Shown: positions 36,108 through 46,000 of the stretch, in pieces
Numbering within the stretch: position 1 is the stretch's first letter
Layout: each line of letters begins with the position of its first letter
Origin: Trebouxia sp. TZW2008
Lineage: Eukaryota > Chlorophyta > Trebouxiophyceae > Trebouxiales > Trebouxiaceae
Assembly: GCA_002118135.1 (NCBI GenBank)
Contig: BDIU01000189.1
Span: 1-64,000 of the forward strand
DNA length: 64,000 nt
Direction of reading: 5' to 3'
Position numbers and translations under genes: made by a program
The notes under the pieces: model-generated
What the model was told of the DNA's origin: nothing
The model's database searches: none
Seen by the model: only the letters and a program-made list of their open reading frames with translations

Positions 36108-39100
36108 CTACAACTCATCGCGTGGCTGGGTGCTCTGAGATGGGTCGTAGCGCCTCCTGTAAGAAGGCCTCTTGACGCTGTTCCTGCATGCATAAAGCCA
36201 TCGTCAGTACAAATGCATTGAGACTGTGAGCTGCTGACAAGGATGGCAAAAGTACAGTCAGTCTACCTGCCTGAGAACACTGCTGGCTGATTATATGCTC
36301 AGGTGGAAGTCTGTCAGACAGCTGCAGAATGTCTCCTCATTGTCTAATGTGACAAGCAATGCAACTAAGAAAGAACACAGCATGCTTTGGGGCATCAACA
36401 TCCATTCCTGCAAAGAGAAATTCATACAGAGCAAAGTCTTTGATGAATTGAAAGCAGACTGTGCAAACGCATATGCACAGGCAGATCATGCAAAGTTTCT
36501 TACCTTGGGTCTGGTGGTGGAGGGATGTGCATCATGACATGCTGCTGATCTAATCTATGCTGCTGCTGGACTTGCTGCACGCTGCCAATGCAACTCCAGT
36601 CTACAGGCTGCCATCTATCGCCCATAACTGCCTTCACATACTCTGTGTCTGTGTCGGGTGTGCATGTCGGACCAAAGTAGTCTAGCATCTGAGCATGCTG
36701 TGTGGCCACATCCTTCTGATGCAGGCATCTGCACAATACACATGAATTTGTTGACTGAAGCTCTGGTCATGGCCTATAATGCCGCACACTGCCAATCCGC
36801 ACACTGCCAATCCAGCTTTAGTTTGCAGGCGGCCATCTGCCATTTCTTCTTCACATACTCTGTGTCTGTGTTGGGTGTGCATGTCGGCCCAAAGTAGTCC
36901 AGCATCTGAGCATGCTGTGTGGCCACATCCTCCTGATGCAGGCATCTACAAGACATACAAAACTGTCTTGTTGTTGTTGATCATTGATGTTGTTTCAGGA
37001 ATTTAGGACTTATTGTTGGTGTTTCAAGGGACAGACAAGTAAGCACATGCTGCATCGCATGCTTATGATCAGAGATCATGAATTGGGATGTCATGCTAAA
37101 GATTCTACATGAAAAGTAATGCTAGACTTGGCCCTTTACAAAGCGACTTTGTACTTATGTGACTTGCATTCAAGAGACGGCCATGCACATTTGCAAGTAT
37201 CTGGCTGCACTTTGTAGTGTGCAGTCTGACCTGATGTGGGATGTTACAGCTCCATCTGTTGAGAAGCTGGCAAGCCTGTTGTCACTGGACAGCTCAATCA
37301 TCATCTCCGCCAGGCCAGCAGGGTCTGCAGCTAGCTTCTCGGCAGCTGCCTCCTGTGTGATGCAGCTACCTCCACCTTCCCACACATTGTTGGAGTCATC
37401 CCACACACCACCCACTTGAGCACACCTCTGCAGATGATCACATTTGTGTGGCCAGACGGCAAGCAGCGGCATTGTGATTGCATTGTCTACGGGTCTATTG
37501 CTGCTTCCATCCATCCAATTATTCATCCAGCTCTAGGCCGTGAACAATTTGTTATGCAACAAATTGACATACAGGCAAGCGATATAGAGATAATGCACAT
37601 CAAAGCATTAGCAACATTTAGATCTATTCAATACAAGGCTACAATTTTTGCTTCTGTCCCATGAAGTCGATTGCTGGAGGTCTGACGCTGACGGCATGTA
37701 GTCATGTACACTGCAGACTGCAAGAATCAGACTCAAACAAGATCCTTTGTTCATGATCTACTGCATCTCCCATGAAGACTGGGGCTGTGGTCATGCAAGC
37801 ACTTGTCAATGGCATGGTGCATAGTCCAATTGGAGTCCACCAGATAGTGTGCCAGGACGCCATCATAGTGCTCAACTGCGAGGCCGCGCGCCACAAGGCC
37901 CGGCTAAATCCTTGACACTGAGTGCATTCGTTTGTGCTGATGATCGCAGAGCACAGAGCCAGACACAGTGCTTTGCAGTTGAGGGGTTGCATCTCACCTG
38001 CGGACTTGGGCTGTGATCATACAAACACTTGTCTGTCACATGGTGCACTGTCCAGTTGGAGTCCACCAGATGGTGTGCCAGGACGCCATCATAGTGTTCA
38101 GCTGCAAGGCCACATGCAACTGGACCCAGCTGGCTGAAGCGCTTGTCCTCTTGGATGAGACGCGGCCAGCTCAGAATGTTGGCCCCCAAGTCTGTATGGC
38201 ACCATCGCAGCCTGCATTTGCATGAAAAAAAATGCCACAATGACAAAAACAGTTAATCAATGACAGCAGTGATTGTCACATGTGCCAGCTCAAGTGCTGA
38301 GTGTGTGTAGTACCACTGCAGCCTGCACACACATGGTGAAATTTGCAGATGTCTCTGCTGTCACAGACTCGTGATGGTGGCAGGCCGCGTGCAACAAAGC
38401 CCAGCTGACTAAAGCGCTTGTCCTCCTGGAGAAGATGCGGCCAGCTCAGATTGTCGGTTCCTAGTCTGTGTCGCATCATGGCATGTGCATGCTGACACAG
38501 ACAGCTGCAAATGGCGTTAAGTGCTATGCATGGTGACACGGATAGCTGGATGCACTGCACCTGCCTGCTGGCTTGCTGACTTAGCGCAGACATGTACAAA
38601 GTTCAAGGCATCTGATGCCTATGGGCATGTAGCTTTGCTGGCAGGCTGCAGAGATGCAATGATGCACATGTCTGCATGCAGCCTGCACTGCACCAAGTCT
38701 CTTTCTGCAAGCAGCCTTGTCAAGTCTCAAATAACGCAGTCAATGCGTTCACAGGGCAGCATCAGTGAATGTCGAGACTCTACAACCCTTGAATAGGATC
38801 AGACCTTGGGAGTCCTATGAATGCCATGAAGACGAGCACTCACAGGTTCTGCTTGCAGGCTGGCTTGTCAGGCTCCGCAGCAAATCGCTCACAGGGCCTG
38901 GCAGTTGGCCGCTGGTATCTGCTGTAATAGTCTAGGGCCACCAAGTCGGCATCAGCATGACCTTCCAACTCTGTAAACAGATCGCTGGAGTACTCATTGT
39001 CACCATTGGTGATCACAACCCAGCGTGTTGTGCGTGGACAGGCCCTGACAGCTTCATCTGTCAGGTTGTACAACATGCTGTGATAGTCTGGAAGCCATTG

Positions 39101-39589
39101 AGAGCCGCTGCGTGCAGCAAACTCTAATGCAATCCACTCAGCAAACACCCAGACCCTGTCATCGTCTAAGCTCTGTAAAATGTGCGCCAGGTCTAGGAAC
39201 GGGCGACTGTCCAACACCATGAGCACTGCCTCCCATCTGAGGCAACAAAGAGACAGTGACTGCGACCAAACCTTGACCAAATTGCCAAATAGGTCAAGCT
39301 CCGCTGACTGCACGACAGCAGCTGGTTGAGGCGAAGACAACATCTAGCATTCTGGTGCAATGATGCACCTTTGATTTTGCTGTTTTTGCAGCGAGGTAAC
39401 AAGCTTGTGAAGTCCTTGCTGGCTCTTTCCGCCGTGGCCCCAGTACGTTCTGATCACGACGCATATCTCAGCGGGCGCGTTCGCTTGCACTGGACGCGGA
39501 AAGTGCGACAAAAGAAGGCAAAGCCAGATGGTCAGCTGCGATAACTGTTCAACCCGTTTAAAGCGTCCACTGCGCTTGATCGCTAGCAT
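36108..39589 (-). CDS. Glycosyltransferase-like ER lumenal protein with C-terminal RDEL
   Basis: Six exons (39589-39369, 39236-38844, 38211-37998, 37427-37231, 36728-36504, 36183-36108) join in frame to 441 aa. An N-terminal signal or anchor (LTIWLCLLLSHF, residues about 28-39) precedes EICVVIRTYWGHGG, resembling the first beta strand of a GT-A fold. A VVITNGDNEY motif (GDN at about 152-154) could be the metal-binding DxD equivalent, followed by DADLVALDYYSRYQ. A later exon carries CHTDLGANILSWPRLIQEDK and the segment CLYDHSPSPQ. I do not recognise a numbered GT family. The protein ends QPRDEL, a KDEL-type retrieval signal, which by phase is the only reading consistent with the preceding donor. 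Lumenal ER action is inferred from the two signals together. Head to head with the alcohol oxidase. Confidence 0.78.
36774..36945 (-). pseudogene. Duplicate of exon 5 of the RDEL protein (alternative or dead exon)
   Basis: Nearly identical to the start of the accepted exon at 36728: both read CLHQ(K/E)DVATQHAQMLDYFG then PTCTP(D/N)TDTEYVK, in the same phase and behind their own acceptors. The copy then diverges (KKKWQMAACKLKL) and stops at 36774. If spliced in, it gives a shortened protein without RDEL. Confidence 0.75.
37765..38505 (-). repeat. Three tandem versions of exon 3 of the RDEL protein
   Basis: The accepted exon (38211-37998) has a 5'-half copy at about 38480-38340 (SWPHLLQEDKRFSQLG, with a 1-nt deletion that breaks the frame) and a 3'-half copy at about 37965-37770 that still reads GLAVEHYDGVLAHYLVDSNW in the aligned frame. 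Periods are about 260 and 250 bp. Confidence 0.85.
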
Positions 39590-40060
39590 GCCAGGAGGAG
39601 CAGCGAAACATGGGACCCGTTCAAGCTGATCGAGTTGCAGCGCTGGCTGCAGACCTTTGCGATGACCTTCAGGAACGTGATCGAAGCCCAACGCCGTCCA
39701 GACAGCGCAACCACACTTGGCGCGGAAACATAGTTTGCGACTTCCGAAGAAGAAGCTGCAGGCGTTACTTTTCACAGGTCTGCACGTGCATTAGTAACGA
39801 ACACCATCGTGAGCAGGCCACCTCGGTGCGGTTCATGCGCCTCCGCGCTGTCGCCATTCGCCCTTGGATCGTGAAGTCTGCTTCCTGAGTATCGTCTTCG
39901 TGCTTTCATCATCAACTCGAGCCGCTTGACTCTTGGCAAAACTCACGGAGCAGGCCGAGCTCAACACCGTTAACGACTTCGTCACGAGGCAGCAGTTGAG
40001 CGCAGCCCCAGTTCACACCTTCGCAGATACAGTCGCGTGTTGCCAAACTGCGGTTGCTTC
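39590..40060. promoter_or_regulatory. Divergent promoter region, RDEL protein / alcohol oxidase
   Basis: 471 bp between the two starts. A plus-strand open frame from 39610 (MGPVQADRVAALAADL) overlaps it; it could be an upstream exon of the oxidase but no splice match was found. Confidence 0.4.
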
Positions 40061-43000
40061 ATGAGCGACATTGTCCGCAACATCATCAAGCTCGTGCGGG
40101 ATGCACTTACGCCTGACCCTCAGCGTCGGGATGTACTTCCGGTACTTAGCGCGATCGCAGAGGGTGTGATGCCAAGTCGGCCTGAGAAAGCCGCCGAAGC
40201 GCGACGGCAAGGACAAGTAGATTTGGCGGTCTTTCATGAGTCCAGTGGCAAGCAACAACCTAGCCACATGAAGGAGGTATTGCAGCTCGTCGAAATATTT
40301 TGTCGCAGGCTTTGCTCGACAGCTCTGACTTTGATTCTTCGGGACAGGTCGTAGCTCGGATCAACCGTGATCTGACACCAGAGTCTCAAAAGGAGCTTTA
40401 CCTGTGAGTCATAACTACCCCTTCCATTCACTGATCAGCTAACTTTCCTGCACTGCATGAGCTCCACAGCTGTCACACTCATTGCATTCAACAGCCCATA
40501 TGACTGTTGCGTTTTGTAAGCACTGTATGGCTCTTCCCCTGCAAGACCCTTCAACGCGACAAAGTTTCCTGCACTGCAGCTTCTTGACATTGCTGAGGTG
40601 GCGAATAGGCTGCCTGCTGCTCTGCGGCTTCTCAGCCATAATCTTACACTTCCCCTTTGTCCTCACTTTTGCGGAGCTGCCACTGTCTGAGCGCGAGCAC
40701 ATCTTACAGGGCTGGGCCACCTCCAGCGTCAAGAAGTATCGCAAAGTGAGCTGCATGCGATGATATATGTTCAATATCCAGAGCTAAATTTGACAAAAGC
40801 CGATAAAAGCTGATGGCAGAGTCCATTATACAAAAGCTTCTGCTCCAGTCAGGCCATGCTGAGTGTCAATGCATTGCTTGCTTTACCCCTGCACACCAAG
40901 CTGCTGTGCATACAGTCCTTGTTATGATGAGCTCCAATCGCTGTGTGAAAACCCAGCTTCAGATACTATGGGACAAGCGGGATCCTGCTTTGCCTGTGGT
41001 GCTTCAGCAAGCAACTTACAGTGCAGCTGTGTGGCCTCTATCAATGCAGGCACTTGCACAGCTTCTGTTTGTGCATAACTTGATGCTGCACAGAACACAC
41101 CATAATTTGGTCATGCTGCAGGCGTTTGTAGCTGCAAAAGGCATCATCATGTCAGTCATCATGACAGTTGTACAGCTTTTGTTTGTGCGTAACTTGATGC
41201 TGCACAGAACACACCATAATCTGGTCATGCTGCAGGCGTTTGTAGCTATAAAGGGCATCATAATGTCAGTCATCATGACAGCTGTGGATGACACGCATTC
41301 CAACCCCCTGTGGCCGGCTATGGGTTATCCAGGTACACACCCTACACCCCAATCTGATAAGTCAGCAGGTACTGTCAATCATACTGAGACTTAAATTTTT
41401 TGTCTGAAGTGCATTCTCTGTCTCTTATGCCATTGCCCTTATCGAGCTGAATATTAGCATACAATGTGCCGTGCTTAGCCCATGTCAGACACGCTGTCAT
41501 AGTTTAGGATCCAATCACCAATTTGCTTTGCCAAAAGCAGCTGTAGGCAACTGAGCCTGGCATCCCGCTGCAGGGCCACCCAAGTTTGACAAGTCCAAGG
41601 TAAATCCCAAGACAGTGGATGCGCACAGGGCTCTGCAGGCAGGGCTTGTCCCACTGGGAAGGGCCCTGGAGCAGGGCAGCAGCCCTTCACAGCTCAGGGA
41701 TCTGGCTGCTGCCAAGGGCTTATTGGTGCAAGACCCCATCAGGGTATGTATTGCCATTGTCACCATGCTTATTTGGAAGTTTCATAATACTGCTGGGTGC
41801 ATATAGAAGCACTGCTGACGCTGGGGCAGGTTCACAACTCAGAGATGTGGTTGCTGTCAAGGGGCTTGCGGGCGCAAGACCCCGACCGTTGATCATCGGC
41901 ACTCATTATCATCATACCCATGCTTGCTACTGAGGTGAAGTGACCCTGCAGCAGGCCATGAGCACTGCAAAGCTCAGGGACACGGATTCTGCCAAGGGCT
42001 TGCTGATGCAAGCCCCCGTCACCCTAAATGCACACATGCTTGCTACTGAGGTGAAGTGACACTGCAGCAGGCCATGAGCATTGCAAAGCTCAGGGATTTG
42101 GATGCTGCCAAGGGATGCAAGCCCCCATCAGGGTGATTATCAGCATCATAAATGCATACACATGCTTCCTGCTGAGGTGAAGTGACCCTACAGCAGGCCA
42201 TAAGCCCTGCAAAGCTTAGGGATACGGATGCTGCCCAGGGCTTGCTGATGCAAGTGCCCATGAGACTACCTGTTCTGCAGCTCCTGTGTGCCAAACTTGT
42301 GTTTTTGAAGGGCAAAAGCACCCTCACAATACTGACTTTGCAGAGCATATCTGTCAAATGGTTTCTGTTGCTGTGAACTGGTGTAAGCTGCTAGCTGAGA
42401 CTTGGCATTTGTGGCTCAATGCTTGCAGACCTGTTGCTATGGAGTCACTGCCAGAGGGCAAGGCGTTGCAAGAAGAGCCAGCAGCTGGATTGCTGGTGCC
42501 TTGGCATATTTTGATACAAACTCACTGACTGTTTTCTCCGACTGTTTTCCTGGACTGTGCAGCCGGAGGGCAAGGAGCTGGAAGAAGAGGCAGGGGCTGG
42601 ACTGGTGATGAAGTGTGATGCTGTCATAGTGGAGTCATGCCTCTATTTTGCCCAGCTCTGGCTTTATAGTCCACTGCTTGATGGCTGCCTGATGACTAAG
42701 CGTCTGATGAGTCACTGCTGTTGATCTGCAGCCCGAGGGCAAGGAGCTGGAAGAAGAGGCAGGAGCTGGGTTGGTGGTGAAGTGTGATGCTGTCATAGTG
42801 GGGTCAGGGGCCGGGGCAGGGCCCTGTGCCGCCCAGTTGGCTGCTTCTGGCCTGAGAGTAGTCATCCTGGAGAAGGGCAACTTCACTCCCAATCACGAGC
42901 TTTCTCTTGCGGTAAGTCAGGTTATGGTCAAACAGGGACATTTATGGTATTGGTCTTGACAGTGACACCCACTCAAGCGCTTTGCTGGTTTGTCACAAGG

Positions 43001-46000
43001 TGTTCACCACTCCATGCTCGCTTTTACTGAGTTGTTTCCGACTCCATTGTTGCGCAAGGGTAGGGCCATCTGTCAACTGTATTGACTTGAACACCCTGTG
43101 TGAGTGCTTTGCAGAATTACCTGTCAGCACATGGTCAGACAGGACTGATATTTGTGTTGGATTTGCAGGAAGGGGATGCAGTGTGTAGCATGTATGAGAA
43201 GGATGGGCTGCTGGCAACAGAGGATGGCAACATCTTCATCTGGGCAGGAACCACCGTCGGTGGAGGCACACGCATCAACTGGTAGGGCTGTACATTGCTG
43301 GCACATTCAAACACCCTGTGTCACCAGCATCAAGTGACTTTTGCCATCATGTTGTGCGTGCTACACATACCGGTGCTGTGCATGTGTGAATGAAGGCACG
43401 TGCATTGACTCGTAAGAGGTCTCATTGCTGACACAGTAGCAAGTTTTGGCTGGAATATGCAGCTTGCAAATTGCAGGGAATGGCATGGCTTTCATGCTGT
43501 GCATAAGCGACTTTCCTGGCGCAGTTGTCTAGCGCTGTCAGTGCATATTGATTCCTGTCCGCTGAGTTCTCCTCAATACCAAAAGTTTGCACTCTTCAGG
43601 CAACCCATCAGGCTGTCGTGGTGTGGCACAGCGTGCATTCCTTCCATTGGCTGCCTCGTCGGCTCTTTTGTTGGCTGTGTGATTAGCTGAAAGGTGTACG
43701 CTAGAGTGCGACAGTGCTGTTGTGGTGTGGCACAGCGTGCATTCCTTCCATGAGCTGTCTCATCGGCTGTTTGGTTGGCTGTTTTGTTGGCCAGTTGATC
43801 AGCTGAAAGGTGTACCCCAGAGTGCGACAATGCTGTCATGGTCTGATACAGCATGCATGTTTTCCATTAGCTGCCTCGTTCGCTGTCTTGTTGGCTGCTG
43901 CATCCAGTGGTAGTGACCCCAGGGTGCAACAATGCTGTCGATGCAGGTGTGTGTCATTCCGTACGCCTGACCATGTAAGAAAGGAATGGGCAGAGCAACA
44001 TGGCCTGCCAGTTTTTGCAACAGATACCTATACCCATGCCATGGATGCTGTTTGCCAGAGGCTTGGTGTCAGTGAAGGTAAGCTGTGAGCTTGCAGCATT
44101 GTCTGAAATGGCGTCCCTTTTCTGAGGCAAAAACACCTGTTCTGTCAATAATTGCCAGATTTGTTTGTTGTGCGCTGCTGATGCAGCGTGCCAATTCCAG
44201 TCACAAAATGAGGCACACTTGCTGTTGAGTGCCCCATCATAGATGAAATGCACTGCTGACCTTGTCCACCAATGTGTAGCCTGAGACACAAAGTATGCTG
44301 TGATTTGTTGCATTTTAGCCCATTTAAAACTGCTGGTACAGAACGTCTATTGTCACGCTTTGTTAGCTGGGTTCATACTACAGCCATGGTGTGGTATGTT
44401 GCTGTATTGCGCGCTTATGTTATGCATGTCCACATCACCCCGTTTTGTGTTGAGCATCCACAATACTGTTTGCTTGGTGGATGGACAAGCAAGCTGTACT
44501 GACTGCATGCCTGCTGACCTTGTTTCATTAGCATCAAATGTGTTGCCTTCATGCCTCATGATGAGCAGTGACAAAGGCAAGCACCCATATGTTTCAAGAT
44601 GATCAATAACACCAATATTCGTCCATGTGTATGTGCAGACTACCAGCATGGCAAACAGGCTCAGAAGATGATGGAGGGGCTAGAGGCCATTGGCCTTCCA
44701 GGCAAAAACATGCCCAGGTGAGTACTCTCCCCAAAACCCCCCCAAACCCCCCCAAACCCCCCAACCCCCCGCAACTCCTGCTGTGACCCCTACTGGCATG
44801 CCTCATCACAGTCCTACCCAGCCCCACCCCTGCCCCATTCCTGATTTGACATCCAGTGTCTGATCACACTCCTGCACGCATGAGATTGCAGCCCCTGCAT
44901 ACTTGACTGCAAGCAAAACTGACAGTGACATTGAGGCTTGCTGTGTGCAAGCAGTACAGCGCCCTAGGTCCAGGCATTCACAATCACAAGCAGCAGCACA
45001 ACAACATGCCAATATGTTGGTGACCTCTACAGTCATACATCAAGCTCAGTCAAAGACGGCTGTGGCCAATGCTTTGATGCTGCAGGAACTGTGTAAGCCA
45101 TGACTGCGGCCACTGCTGCTTTGGCTGTCCATCGGGGGACAAGCAGGACATGACCACCACCTTCCTGGCAGATGCCGTCAGAAATGGCGCCAAAATTGTC
45201 TCTGGCATCTATGCGGATCGCATCATCACCTCTGATCACTCATCATCAGCAGCCACAAATGGCCATATTACAGACCCCACAACCAGTACCCAGTCTCAGA
45301 GCAATGCTGGCAGCAGCACAGCAGGCAGAGTCACCAGTTTGAATTCAAACTCAAATTCAAATTTGAATCACAATGAGCCCAGCAGGGCAAAGCAGGCTGA
45401 CGGAATAGTTGCCTACCTAGGCAGCGGCACAGACCGCATCAAGTGCGTCTTTAGGGCTCCAATTGTGGTCTCAAGTGCGGGAAGCATCAACTCTCCACCC
45501 CTCCTTCTTCGCAGCGGCATCACAGTGAACGGGAATGTTGGCAAGCACCTGCATCTGCATCCCGCCACAGCCACTCCCGCCAGATTCTCTGAGGCAAAGC
45601 ATGGCAGGATCAACATGTGGGAGGGCCCAATGATGAGTGCCTATAGCCCTGAAGCCCCTGACTGGGAGGACACTGGGTATGGCCCTATGGTGTCAACACC
45701 CCCGGTATGGCATCCTGCTGTGCTGTGCTGTGCTGTGCTGTGCTGTGCTGTGCTGTGCTGTGCTGTGCTGTGCTGTGGCCCTATGATAAGTGCTGACAAC
45801 CCTGAAGCCGTAGACTGGGAGTGTATTGAAACAACGGCGGCCTGTATCCACTGCTGGTGATAGATATGAATGTGCATTTTTGGCAGTTCTGTCTGTGGTG
45901 TTTGCAGATGCATCCAGGGCTGTTTGCAGCAGGAGCCCCTTGGCTGACCGGGGATGGCTTCAAAGACACCCTAGCGCACTACAGCAACACAGCACTCGCT

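Noticed and set aside
40813..41394. Plus-strand 193-codon frame taken as a separate gene
   Set aside because: It is an FAO exon plus upstream intron sequence opened by the in-frame 114-bp duplication.
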